In this document: positions 57,401 to 64,000 of the stretch, in pieces
How positions within the stretch are numbered: position 1 is the first letter of the stretch
How the letters are laid out: the number at the start of each line of letters is the position of its first letter
Assembly: GCA_008694505.1 (NCBI GenBank)
Contig: VZDJ01000063.1
Coordinates: 573,791 to 637,790, forward strand
Reading direction: 5' to 3'
DNA length: 64,000 bases
Source of the DNA: Cyanoderma ruficeps
Taxonomy: Eukaryota > Chordata > Aves > Passeriformes > Timaliidae
Notes under the pieces: model-generated
What the model was told of the DNA's origin: nothing
Databases searched by the model: none
Seen by the model: the letters and a program-made list of their open reading frames with translations, nothing else
Made by a program: the position numbers and the translations under genes

Positions 57401-60302
57401 CTTCACTGAGATCTACAAGTCTCTTGCTCACCAGCTAATAAGGGATTAGCTGCTCAGGGAAAATGGAAATGGAAACCCAGCAGGAGAAAATGAAAAACGC
57501 TGGGCCAGTATTCTGATTTGGTAGGAAATGGGGGAAACTTTGGGTTCACGGGGGTTGTGTTTGGTCTGATAACAGTTTCGTTTGTCCATCTGATGTTAAT
57601 ACGGTTCCTGATGGAGGAAAGGAATTGTTAATTGGGTGTGACATCCCGTAACCTGAACGGGATGAAGTTCATAATTAAAATTAAGTGCATGGAAAGAGCT
57701 TCATGGAACAGGGGTAGAGGACAGGACAGGCTGGAGAAGCCCTGTTAGGGAAAGAATTTGTCTGGAAGGGATAAAAGGGAGGTGGGGAGAAGGATTTATC
57801 AGCTTCTTTAAGAATCTCTGGACAAGGTTTTCCAGGAGGGGAATGTTTAGGTCAGCATTAGCAGGTTGGAGGAGTGGAAGGTCCCTGGTGTTGTCAGAGC
57901 TGGTGTTTGGGGGGTTGATGGCATCGGGCTGGAATCCTGCCTTTGAATTTAGGATGATCTGTAGGTTGGGAGGGTTTCGTGCTGCTTTTTACGTGCCTGA
58001 TCCCACACCAACGTGGCCAGTGAGGTCTCACCGCTGGTCTGGGTAAGATCAAGCAGAGTTAACTCCAAATTAGCAACAGAGCGCAAGCCCAAGGTTTGTT
58101 GGGGTCATTGAGCTGGGTGAGATTGTCCCTGCAGGGCCACTGGCAGCAGTGAATAAACCTGGTCAGGCTCTGGGAGGAGGAGAAGATGCAGAAGCCACAG
58201 CCAGGGTAAGGTGGGGAAAGCAGCCCCAGGCTGGAGACTGGGAGGGAAAGGAACCCTCTGCCAGGAGCTGGGATGGGAAGAGGATGCTCTTGGAAGCATC
58301 CATGAGGAAAATGCATCTTTGATAGTGATGAGCTGCCACAGCTTAATTCCAGCAGAGTCAGGAGGTGACAGTAATTAAAAGTGAAATCTCAGTCGCAACA
58401 GTGAGCACGAGGGAGAAAATAGCTGGCTGGTAACGAGCCCAGAGCCATGGAAACTGCCGTGCACAGGTGAGAAACGGGGTTTGTGAGGCTCGGTGGACAA
58501 AAAGCCTGGGCAAAGGCAGCTTTGATCCAGGTGGGAATGCTGGGCTCCTCCCCCTGGGTGGAGCCTCTCCCCCAGGGATGATGGAATTGTCTCAGCCCTG
58601 CAGGGAGCCTGGATGGCCCATGGACAGCAGATCTCCCCTGCAGGGAGGATGGGTCCTGGAAGGGATAAAGAACACGGCCCTGTGGGAAATAACAGTGGGC
58701 AGAACATGGATTTTCAGGCTCCAGGCAGAATCTTGAAGCGTGTGGGAAAGCCAAGGACAGAACTCTCTCAGTCTGGGGAACCCTGAGAAATCATAAGGAG
58801 GAACCCAAACCAACCTTGTAGATCTCCTCCTCCTGACCCCTGGTGTTTTTCTGACTTGTTTACTTGTAGAGATGTTTACAAGAAGGTGGTGCCCTAAAGG
58901 ACCAATCCTATCCATTGTACCCAAACACTTTATAAAAAGAATCTGCCCTTCAATAAACTTTGCTCTGAGCCCTCTGAAGAAATCGGAGTTCTGCGTGTCG
59001 TTACACGTCCTGAATCCTACCGACACTGCCCCACCTGCTTTTAACAGCCGGTAACAGAGTACAAGCTGCTGGTTACATCTTGCCTTTCAGCCTAAAGCCC
59101 TGACTTTTCCCTGCCTGTCCCCCCCAGCTGTCCTCGGCGCTGCTGTTCGACGCCGTGTACGCCGTGGTGACGGCGGTGCAGGAGCTGAACCGCAGCCAGG
59201 AGATCGGCGTCAAGCCGCTGTCCTGCGGCTCCGCACAGATCTGGCAGCACGGCACCAGCCTCATGAACTACCTGAGAATGGTGAGAGGGGGCTGAGGGCT
59301 GCCCCTCGCCGCCAGCAGCGGGGCTGGCTTTGCCTGGGCTCTTTGAAGGCAGTGAAAAGAGAGATGTGAGGGTTTGGGCTGTCACCGGCCTTGGAACGAC
59401 ATGAAACTCTCCCTCTTTCAGGCTTTGCTGCAGAAAAGCTGGAATTCAAATTTTTTTTTTTTAAGTATGAATGTTTCTAAGCGATTTGAGCTCTGACTTG
59501 AGCTGATACGAGATCACGCAGTACAATTGCTCAGAGCTCGGGGGCAAGATGCGAGTTCCCCTGCGGGTTTGGGCTCCTTTGAACCCAAACTTGTCATTTC
59601 TGGAACCAAACAAGCCTAAATCTGGCACGAGAACACTCTGAAATTGCCTCCTTGTGAAATAGTTGGAGTCTGTGGCTCCTCAGAGCTGAGGTGACCATGC
59701 AGCAGGAGCAGTTTCTCAGGCTGTTTGGGTGTAAATGAGACAAGGATATTTTATAAGGGTTTTTTATTTATAAGGGTTTTTTTTTTTCCCCCAAAGGAGA
59801 GCTCAGCTGAACCTGAGCATTTTACCCATTGGCCCATTGGTTTAAGTCTCACCTTTATCCAGGGACAACAAAATCCTCCAGGTGCCCACAGCTCTTCTCA
59901 TTGGAGCCCCAGTGATCTTAGCCTCGGGATGGAGGGAGGCAGTGAGGGGGTGTGGAGCTGGTTTTTCCAAAACAGGGAAATCTGGGAGTCCTGCACCTCG
60001 TGCTACTGATTCCCTGCTCCTCTCCATGTCTTTTCTCCTTTGTCCAGACTCCAGAAATAATTTGGGTTGAGATGAGAGGGCTGCATGGCTGTTCCTGCTG
60101 GGCGTGCGGGGTGTGTGGGGCCGTCCCTCCTGTCTCTGGGGGGGTTCTGGGGTGGGGCAGCCTCGCTGGGCGCTGTAACTGAGTCTCTCTTGGACAGGTA
60201 GAATTGGAAGGTCTCACCGGCCACATCGAATTCAACAGCAAAGGCCAACGCTCCAACTACGCCCTGAAAATCCTGCAGCACACACGGGGCGGCTTCCGGC
60301 AG
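26465..60302 (+). CDS. GRIK4: GRIK4 kainate receptor subunit GluK4 (KA1), internal part of the coding sequence, 8 exons
   Basis: Joined exons 26465-26629, 34427-34524, 36854-37019, 41414-41592, 45063-45116, 54812-54973, 59128-59280 and 60198-60302 encode 360 complete codons without a stop. The translation matches, from memory of the family, the amino-terminal domain of the high-affinity kainate subunit GluK4, roughly human residues 28-388. Diagnostic stretches are [53 protein letters not shown] and [17 protein letters not shown]. GluK5 differs clearly at several of these, for example after GEKE and in the exon with YYTYIFTNL. GluK4 is a plasma-membrane subunit that forms glutamate-gated cation channels with GluK1-3. 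The amino-terminal domain is extracellular, has a LIVBP-like clamshell fold and drives subunit assembly. Five N-X-S/T sequons are visible (NCT, NAS, NQS twice, NRS). Missing from the window are the signal peptide, the ligand-binding lobes, the membrane segments and the C-tail. Confidence 0.96.
26708..27303 (+). repeat. Interspersed repeat family A, copy 1 (possibly LTR-derived)
   Basis: Starting TGTCTCGGTTTGGAAAGACA, this segment aligns with 41658-42211 over nearly its whole length. Shared blocks include GGAGAATGT, AATAACAGTTCTTT, TGACAGAGTCAGAA, CTGTTGGTCAGGGTGTTGG, CTTTGATCCAGGTGGGAATG, GGATGATGGAATTGTCTCAG and CATGGACAGCAGATCTCCCC. It begins 78 bp after the exon donor. The TGT start hints at an LTR, but no end or target duplication is fixed. 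Orientation is given relative to the other copies. Confidence 0.8.
29011..29375 (-). mobile_element. CR1 LINE fragment, antisense
   Basis: GGAATCACAGAATTCCAGAC, GAGACCTTAAAGCTCATCCA, AGCCTGGCCTTGGACACTTC, GTTTGAAGCCATTCCTCTTT, TTTTCCAGGCTGAACAACCC and AAACTCTCCCAGCCTTTCCT are the reverse strand of CR1, in order, from the 3' end upward. It is one of the longer copies in the window. Confidence 0.9.
30714..31262 (-). mobile_element. Outer CR1 LINE fragment, antisense, interrupted by a second CR1
   Basis: The 3' end (AATCATGGAATGGGTGGGGT, GGAAGGGACATTAAGGATCA) at 30714-30755 is continued at 31133 by GGATCATTTTGTTCCACCCC, ATGGGCAGGGACATTTTCCA, GGTTGCTCCAAGCCCCATCC and AACCTGGCCTTGGACATTTC. The two parts are collinear on the CR1 consensus, so 30756-31132 is a later insertion. 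GGATCA is present on both sides of the insert. Confidence 0.85.
30756..31132 (-). mobile_element. Inner CR1 LINE, antisense, inserted into an older CR1
   Basis: It begins GAATCAGAATCAGAATTAGG, a reverse-complemented CR1 terminal ATTCTG-type repeat. It continues TTGGAAGGGACCTCCAGGAT, CCCTGTCACTGAGTGCCACA, ACACATCCAGGGATGGGGAC, CTCGTTCTGTCAGTGCTGCC and TCTCCAGGCTAAACAGCCCC. Both elements are antisense to GRIK4. The insert is 377 bp and 5'-truncated, as usual for CR1. Confidence 0.88.
33006..33137 (-). mobile_element. CR1 LINE fragment, antisense
   Basis: CTCACAGAATGGTCTGGATT, GGAACCTTAAAGATCATCTT, GTTCCACCTCCTGCCATGGG and CTTGCTCCAAGCCCCCTCCA match the reverse strand of the CR1 3' end. It is short and diverged. 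Confidence 0.87.
34427..34524 (+). CDS. GRIK4: GRIK4 exon encoding CQILPKG...SNICGEKE
   Basis: The exon is 98 nt between GATGCCCACAG and GTAAGTGG. Its first two bases complete the ATG begun in the previous exon, then 32 codons run from [20 protein letters not shown] to [11 protein letters not shown], ending in phase 0. This is the stretch of lobe 1 around the [10 protein letters not shown] loop that is nearly invariant in kainate receptors. NIC carries the second cysteine likely to pair in the domain. Next-exon joining to [11 protein letters not shown] reproduces the GluK4-specific junction. Confidence 0.96.
34525..36853 (+). other. GRIK4: GRIK4 intron, 2.3 kb
   Basis: Donor GTAAGT, acceptor CGCTCAG, phase 0. 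A poly-T run lies at 34814-34829. No interspersed repeat or gene was recognised; the open frames are chance. Confidence 0.9.
36854..37019 (+). CDS. GRIK4: GRIK4 exon encoding [11 protein letters not shown]...LICAKAE
   Basis: The exon is 166 nt between CCGCGCTCAG and GTGAGTCT. It has 55 codons plus the first base of a Cys codon (phase 1 at the 3' side). The encoded segment runs [55 protein letters not shown]. The NCT is a potential N-glycosylation site. Human GluK4, as I recall it, has Lys-Val for Arg-Val and FVKFQFQ for FLKLQLQ, so this exon shows conservative change. The matching GluK5 exon begins IPHIKVGPEE and is clearly different. Confidence 0.96.
37471..37570. repeat. 20-bp minisatellite, 5 copies
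   Basis: Units such as CCTCAGCAGGGCCATCTCCA start at 37471, 37491, 37511, 37531 and 37551, an exact 20-bp period. The last two change to CCCTGCAGG and CCATGCAGG. Confidence 0.95.
37572..37691. repeat. 60-bp tandem duplication, 2 copies
   Basis: GGCTCTGTGTGTCCTGTGCT, CTCTGAG, TCACCGTGCAGGCATTTTGG recur with an exact 60-bp period and very few differences (one A/G in CTGAGATC/CTGAGGTC), so the duplication is recent. It follows the 20-bp array immediately. Confidence 0.95.
41061..41326. repeat. About 86-bp tandem repeat, 3 copies, just upstream of an exon
   Basis: Each unit has TTC(T/C)TTTT(T)CTGG, GAGC/GGC/GAACTGG, (T/A)AACTCCATCA or TAGCTCCATCA, CATTCCCTGCT or CTTCCCTGCT, GGACC/AGACC, and AAATCCTTT or CGATCCTTT. 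Units begin about 41061, 41146 and 41235. The array ends about 87 bp before the acceptor of the exon at 41414 and supplies repeated pyrimidine tracts. Confidence 0.88.
41414..41592 (+). CDS. GRIK4: GRIK4 exon encoding [11 protein letters not shown]...SHTILQK
   Basis: The exon is 179 nt between TTTCTCCAAAG and GTCAGTGT. Its first two bases complete a Cys codon (AEC), followed by 59 codons ending in phase 0. The sequence has [40 protein letters not shown] and [22 protein letters not shown] is a potential glycosylation site. [19 protein letters not shown] is shared by GluK4 and GluK5 and distinguishes the KA group from GluK1-3; [11 protein letters not shown] is GluK4-like. The acceptor has a long pyrimidine tract (TCTTTTCCTCTCTTTTCTCC). 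Confidence 0.96.
41593..45062 (+). other. GRIK4: GRIK4 intron, 3.5 kb
   Basis: Donor GTCAGT, acceptor CTTCACAG, phase 0. Copy 2 of repeat family A (41658-42276) starts 65 bp after the exon. No gene or further interspersed repeat was recognised in 42277-45062. Confidence 0.9.
41658..42276 (+). repeat. Interspersed repeat family A, copy 2, the most complete copy
   Basis: It begins TGTGCCTTGGTTTGGG and aligns with 26708-27303 up to CCAGCTGGTTT. Its further tail, with ACTGCTGGTGACATCC and GACCTAAGACAGA, is matched by 59026-59097 in copy 3, so the tail belongs to the element. The minus strand of this copy has a 173-codon open frame (41812-42333), part of which is open in all three copies. The TGT start and dispersed nature suggest a retroviral LTR or related sequence, but this is not proven. 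Confidence 0.8.
45063..45116 (+). CDS. GRIK4: GRIK4 small exon encoding [18 protein letters not shown]
   Basis: The exon is only 54 nt (18 codons), between CTCCTTCACAG and GTAAGGAC, phase 0 on both sides. The peptide [18 protein letters not shown] corresponds to human [18 protein letters not shown] as recalled, one substitution. It links lobe 2 strands of the clamshell. Because its length is a multiple of three and both introns are phase 0, skipping it would remove 18 residues without a frameshift. Confidence 0.95.
45300..45680. repeat. AT-rich segment, possibly an old retroelement
   Basis: The stretch has a base composition unlike its GC-rich surroundings and ends in an A run (45669-45681). 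Phrases such as AGGCCAGTTGCCCCAGCAAC and AAACAAGATGTCCTCATTAG resemble avian ERV-L-type LTR sequence to my eye. No terminal signals or target duplications are visible, so this is a weak call. Confidence 0.25.
45892..46001. repeat. 55-bp tandem duplication, 2 copies
   Basis: CCCCGGAGC(C/T)CATTCCCTG, GTTGGAAAAGG and CAGGGATGAGGATGTGGGAG recur at 45892 and 45947 with few differences. Confidence 0.93.
48351..48429. repeat. (AAT)n microsatellite, about 26 units
   Basis: An uninterrupted AAT run of 79 bases is followed by AGCAGCAGTAGTAGTAGT up to about 48447. It produces spurious poly-Ile, poly-Tyr and poly-Leu open frames. Such a pure long run is probably polymorphic. Confidence 0.98.
51161..51226. 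repeat. Degenerate ATTCTG/ATTCC tandem tract
   Basis: GTGATTCTGTGAATTCCGTG and similar words repeat over 66 bases. The octamer-like ATTCTGTG resembles the terminal microsatellite of CR1, but no CR1 body precedes it. Confidence 0.7.
51672..51726 (+). other. Potential stem-loop
   Basis: CCACGGAAT at 51677-51685 is perfectly complementary in reverse to ATTCCGTGG at 51714-51722. Inside, TGCT pairs with AGCA across a 3-nt bulge; outside, GCA (51672-51674) can pair with TGC (51724-51726). It lies deep in an intron. Its function is unknown. Confidence 0.4.
54812..54973 (+). CDS. GRIK4: GRIK4 exon encoding [11 protein letters not shown]...PFTGPA
   Basis: The exon is 162 nt (54 codons) between GGGCTGCTGTAG and GTAAGTAA, phase 0 on both sides. 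It encodes [58 protein letters not shown] and NQSW are two potential N-glycosylation sites. The [22 protein letters not shown] pattern is typical of the KA group; in GluK4 the segment begins EFSLQR, in GluK5 DFPILH. A skip would be in frame but would remove part of lobe 2. Confidence 0.96.
57240..57431 (-). mobile_element. Ancient LINE reverse-transcriptase fragment
   Basis: On the minus strand an open frame ending at 57231 includes [16 protein letters not shown]. This resembles the reverse-transcriptase block seen as LDLSxAFDTxDHxxLL in L2-, L3- and CR1-related LINEs. Only about 40 codons can be aligned by eye and no YxDD box is present, so it is a small, old relic. It differs from the young CR1 copies, which retain only 3' ends. 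A chance match cannot be excluded. Confidence 0.45.
58517..59097 (+). repeat. Interspersed repeat family A, copy 3, split by a solo LTR
   Basis: 58517-58680 matches the 3' part of copies 1 and 2 (CTTTGATCCAGGTGGGAATG through GGGATAAAGAACACGGCCC). The alignment resumes at 59026 with CTGCCCCACCTGCTTTTAAC, CTGCTGGTTACATCTTGC and CAGCCTAAAG, matching copy 2 positions about 42195-42264. The interruption is the LTR 58681-59025. The copy ends 30 bp before the exon at 59128. Confidence 0.82.
58681..59025 (+). mobile_element. Solo LTR of an endogenous retrovirus, 345 bp
   Basis: The insert starts TGTGGGAAATAACAG and ends CCTACCGACA, so it has TG...CA ends. It is flanked by CGGCCC (58675-58680) and CTGCCC (59026-59031), a 6-bp duplication with one mismatch. 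Inside, in order, are CCAAT (58902), TATAAAA (58931) and AATAAA (58952), the layout of U3, R and U5. Six-base duplications are typical of class II (ERVK-like) avian retroviruses. The empty-site sequence is preserved in copies 1 and 2 of the host repeat, which confirms the insertion. No internal retroviral genes are present. It is in the sense direction of GRIK4. Confidence 0.85.
59128..59280 (+). CDS. GRIK4: GRIK4 exon encoding [11 protein letters not shown]...SLMNYLRM
   Basis: The exon is 153 nt (51 codons) between GTCCCCCCCAG and GTGAGAGG, phase 0 on both sides. It encodes [54 protein letters not shown] is a potential glycosylation site. The residues are identical to my recollection of human GluK4 throughout. 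GluK5 has AAL and VHVVV in this helix and TSANIW in place of GSAQIW. Codons are strongly GC-ending (GACGCCGTGTACGCCGTGGT), unlike the intron around it. Confidence 0.97.
59281..60197 (+). other. GRIK4: GRIK4 intron, 0.9 kb
   Basis: Donor GTGAGA, acceptor TTGGACAG, phase 0. Two T-rich runs (59450-59462, 59777-59789) are present. No repeat family or gene was recognised. Confidence 0.92.
60198..60302 (+). CDS. GRIK4: GRIK4 exon encoding [20 protein letters not shown]...GGFRQ
   Basis: The exon is 105 nt (35 codons) between CTTGGACAG and GTGAGAGC, phase 0 on both sides. It encodes [49 protein letters not shown] is the conserved end of the amino-terminal domain in AMPA and kainate receptors. Human GluK4, as recalled, ends LQFTRNGFRQ, so the last ten residues differ at two positions. 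The following exon, which should begin with IGQWH and lead into the ligand-binding domain, is not found before position 64000. Confidence 0.96.
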
Positions 60303-63300
60303 GTGAGAGCAGCCAGGGCAGGGCTGGGAGCGTGTCCAGAGTGTCCTTGGCTCAGGGGGATGCTCTGGGGGCCAAAAGGTGGGGGGGTTTATCTTCTTTT
60401 CTTGGGGTTAGAGCCGGGATTGTTACATGGGAGTTGCAGTTTTCCTGCTCGGACTCGGAGTTTATCAATTCTTACCTACAGCACAGTCTCACGAGTCGTG
60501 AGCTCAGAATGGCAAGGCAGGAAATGGAGGCGTCTCTAACTCTTTTCAAGGTTATTTAAGTGCTAATCACCCAATAACGAGATGACACCCATATTATTTA
60601 TAGTTTTGACCCAATAATTGACCATCTAAGGCCTGCAATGTGGACCCCTTCACCCAGTTAGAAAAAAACACCCAAAACCAAGAAGAAGAAGGACTTAGAC
60701 AGCGCCCTAAATCCCCCATATTGCCCCATATACATTGCTATGTGCTAAAACCTTAAATCCTAGGGTTTTCACCCTGTGAGATCACACAATACCATTCAAA
60801 CTCCACACCCCCAGTGCCATCACTCAGTTTTGGGAGTCTGTTCCACGGCCTCAGGTCAAAGGTAGTGTTTGCTTTAAGGTCAGTGCCCTTTCGAACAGAA
60901 ATTCTCAGCCTCCAGGGTTCCAACAAAAAGGGGCCGTGGATCCCCCTCATTTGCACCCTGAGGTGCTCAGGGTGTCACCTCAGCTCTGGCTGAGCCCTGG
61001 CTGGCACACTCAGCACATTTGACTTCATCAGGAACGTGCCTCAGGATGATTTGGATTTGTCTTAATCCATCAGGGCCTGGAGGGGGTGATGGCAGAGCCA
61101 ATCTCTGGCCTGTCACAGCGGCTAATCCAGGGCAGGGAGTCTGGGCCAGCTGCGAGCTCAGGCAAACGATCCTTCAGTTCTTAAGCTTGTGGCTGCATTT
61201 GCTTAAAATTATTCGGATGGGGGGGGGAAATGGGAGAATTTTCAATGAAATGGAAAAGAAAAAAAGGGTGCTGTGAACCTTTTCAAACTGTTTCTGGGAG
61301 GGAAAGCAAATGGGGCAACCCCGAGTGAGGAGCTCCCCATCATCCCTCCCCTGTGAGGGGTAGTCCAAGCTCGTTTTACTCTTGGTTTATGGTTCCTCTC
61401 TAACAGGTTTGCTCAGCTCACACTCATTTACTTTGTGTCTCAGTGCTCGTAGGTTCCTCACAGCTTTCCTCTGCCCACAGAACACCGAGCAGATTTCATT
61501 AAAATCATTAATTCCAGTGATATTTCCTCATCTTGCACTTTCTGCCCAAGCCATATTTTCTGGTTTGAGCTGAAGTTGAGGATATCAGACTGGTGAGATT
61601 ACATGACACAAATCTCAGGAATTTGCTGGTAAATCCAAACCTTATCCAAGAGAAAAAAATNAAAAAAAAAAGGAATTTCATCTGTCTTGTTTCCCTGCTG
61701 CCCTTTTTCAGAGAGATTGCCACTTCTAGATGCTGGCAGAGAACAAAAGCTATTGTACCCTACCCTCACCAACAGACCATTTTGGCACCAAAAACCCTCT
61801 CCTGGCCTGGCAGCAGTGAATTTCAGCCTTGGCAAGGATGTTACCTGCCAGTTCTTACCTGTCAAGTGACAGCTTGGCTTTGATGCTGCCTTTCTCTGAG
61901 CGAGCAGGGGGCATCGGGATGGCATTTTCCCCACAGAGATCTCTCACAGCATCAATGCCCTTTTAATCCTCTCCCAAACCCATCACCCTCTGAACAGAAG
62001 TGACAGATCCAAGCCCATCTGCATTAACAAGGGCACAAATTCAGCTGGATTCGGGAAGGAAATGCTGCAAAGCTCCCTGTGACAGCTTTGGTTTTGATGT
62101 GTTTGAACGTGGCAGGGACTTCACGTTAAACTCACAGGTCCTCTTGGAGCAGAGCTTCCCCCAGAGCTCCACGGGGAGCTGTGACTGCAGCCTCATCTGC
62201 CCTGAGACTGGAGTCTCATCTCTTCCCCACAAACCTGGTGTGACAGGAGAAAAGCTGTGCTGACCTGCTGTAACAGCTCGGTGAACAAGGAGCTTTGTGT
62301 CTGTGAGCTGCCCAGGAAAGCTGCACTGGCATCAGGCTTTCCAAATTCCCCACCGGGCTGCAGGGGGGATGAAACACTTCCAGCCACAGGGAAAAAGGGC
62401 TGGAAGGACAGGGCGGTCCCCTGGGGGTGGCTGCAAACCCTGCCCTGTCATAAACCCACCAGGAAAGAGACGATTTTCATCAAACTGCTCCTGTGACAGC
62501 TTTTCTGCCTTCTCTCCCTTTCTCAGGGAGCTTTCCTGATGCACAGCAGTGCCCAGAGGAGTGTCAGGGCCCCTCCCAGCCTAAAGGAGTTTGTTGGGAT
62601 GCGTTTGACTGGGAAGAGCATCCCCAGTGAGCTGTGAGACCTGTCAGGCTCCTGCCCGACCTGCCTCCCCTCAAAGGGAAGCCAAAGGCAGCTCTGCTGT
62701 GCCATAAATGGTTATTTTCTTGTTGCCAGCCTGGCTTCTTTTAATGAAAAAAACTAAATGAATCATTAGAAATATTTTAATTAAAGGAACAGGCTAAAGA
62801 ACAGGCATTCACATCCTGGAGACAATCTTGCTCCCAAGGGTTGTATTAACTGATTTGTTTGAAACACTTCTATTCCCTGCTTAGTTTTAAACCAAGCTCG
62901 TTTGAACTCTGCCCATTCCTCTCTTCCTTTCCTTCCCTCTCCTCCTCTCTCTCCTTCCATCCAGTGAAGCCACAGGGACTTCCAGCTCATCAGCTTTGAT
63001 GGAGAGTTCACCGAATTTTGAGGCTGATCCAGCCAGCAAGCAAATTAGAGCCACTTAGATTCTCTAACTTGCTGCTGCTTTTGGGGAAGGAGAGGCAGGG
63101 CTCTTTGACATCCAGTTTTTAATGCATTTATGTAATGCACCAAACGTGTCTTTTCCTGATTTAGCTTAACCAGAGGAATTTTTTTCCACAGCCATATGAG
63201 AGCTGCTGTGTCTGCTCACAGGATGCTCAATAAAGCACAGGCTCATTAATGTGCTGGTGATCTATAGATCTGACAAGGGCTGCCTTTGGTAAATGTCATC

Positions 63301-64000
63301 TTTTTTATTTCCTCCCCCTCCCCTTTCTTTGCCCCTCTAAAAAACGCTGCGGAGTTCCAGCCGAGTGATTTGCTGGAAATCACGAGCTGAGCTTTGGGAA
63401 CTTCCCGGGGGAAGGGAGTGAGGAGGGGCTGCGATTTAGGGAGGGGAAGGGGGAAGCTGCAGCCCCTGAGCCCAGCTCTCCCCATCCTAAGTGAGGCCCG
63501 TCAGTCTCCACAGAAGCACGGGCCCTGCTGGTGTCCTGAGAGCAGTGCCGGGGCTGGGGCTGTTAATTGGGCTGTTGATGAGATACAGACGAGTTCCCCG
63601 CCGATAGCTCTGGGACCCTCCGCACTCCCCGCCGCATCAAACCTTTTTAATTTAGCAGCAGCTAATCAGCCTCGGTGGGACCGGTTCCTCTTCAGCTGCT
63701 ACCCCCAGGAACAGCCCAGGGACAGCTTCTGCCAAGAGCTCCAGGACTTCTGTCCCCAGGACCTGACAACCTCAGTGTGTGCCACTCCAGCCCTGCCTGG
63801 CTGTGCCAAGTGTCAATCGTGTGGTCCAGAGGGGACATTTGGGGAGGAGGGGACATCTGGGGGATGCTGGTGGCCTCAGGGGTGAGCTCTGTGTGTGGTT
63901 CTTTGGTTTAATAGTTGATGCTTTCGGTGCTAATTTCAGTGGGGGAACTTGTGCCTCCTTGCAGTGCCGCCATCAGCAGTGTCACTCAGGGATCCGACCC
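60303..64000 (+). other. GRIK4: Start of the next GRIK4 intron (3.7 kb to window end)
   Basis: Donor GTGAGA, phase 0. It contains a possible retroelement segment at 60400-60930 and one undetermined base at 61661 within an A run. The remainder (60931-64000) has no recognisable exon, gene or repeat. No exon for the start of the ligand-binding domain is seen. Confidence 0.85.
60400..60930. repeat. Possible old retroelement segment
   Basis: The stretch is richer in A and T than its flanks and contains phrases such as TCACCCTGTGAGATCACACA and AAGGTAGTGTTTGCTTTAAG that look like avian ERV-derived sequence. No ends, TATA/AATAAA layout or target duplications could be fixed. Low confidence. Confidence 0.3.

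Larger units (their letters stand above)
54974..59127 (+). other. GRIK4: GRIK4 intron, 4.2 kb
   Basis: Donor GTAAGT, acceptor CCCCCCCAG, phase 0. It contains a LINE reverse-transcriptase relic on the minus strand (57240-57431) and the split third copy of repeat family A with a solo LTR (58517-59097), leaving only 30 bp before the next exon. Nothing else was recognised in 54974-57239 or 57432-58516. Confidence 0.9.

Noticed and set aside
26465..60302. GRIK5 (KA2) as the gene identity
   Set aside because: Exon sequences such as [26 protein letters not shown] and GSAQIWQHG fit GluK4 and not GluK5 at those positions as I recall the family.
60303..64000. Next GRIK4 exon (start of the ligand-binding domain)
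   Set aside because: No stretch resembling the expected IGQWH start with an AG acceptor was found before the window ends.

Overview
This window is vertebrate, almost certainly bird and probably passerine, genomic DNA. It contains the middle of one protein-coding gene, GRIK4 (glutamate receptor ionotropic kainate 4, KA1/GluK4), on the + strand. The bird call rests on several truncated CR1 LINE copies, short retroviral LTRs and compact introns. There are no operons, CRISPR arrays, tRNAs or rRNAs, and most long open frames are chance frames in introns or lie inside repeats.

Eight consecutive GRIK4 exons can be placed to the base: 26465-26629, 34427-34524, 36854-37019, 41414-41592, 45063-45116, 54812-54973, 59128-59280 and 60198-60302. 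All have AG/GT borders and compatible phases. Together they give 1082 nt, that is two leading bases of a split codon plus 360 uninterrupted codons. This covers nearly the whole extracellular amino-terminal domain, from the first beta strand after the signal peptide to just before the linker to the ligand-binding domain. The signal-peptide exon is not recognisable in the 26 kb upstream, and the ligand-binding, channel and C-terminal exons lie beyond position 64000.

Layout: 1-26464 is intron (or 5' gene region) with CR1 pieces, two inverted LTR-like copies, a minus-strand LTR-like element, a 61-bp satellite, several minisatellites and a CpG-rich block at about 10.14-10.99 kb. From 26465 to 60302 the exons are separated by introns of 0.9-9.7 kb. 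From 60303 to 64000 is the start of the next intron.

Notable structure: three copies of one interspersed repeat sit close beside GRIK4 exons in the same orientation, and the third is split by a 345-bp solo LTR with a near-perfect 6-bp target duplication just upstream of an exon. One CR1 is inserted into another CR1 with a 6-bp candidate target duplication. A 61-bp satellite has a dimeric A/B organisation and carries splice-like motifs. A short stem-loop lies at 51672-51726, and a fragment of an old LINE reverse transcriptase lies on the minus strand near 57.3-57.4 kb. I did not find a new multi-gene system; the interest is in the repeat architecture around a conserved neuronal receptor gene.
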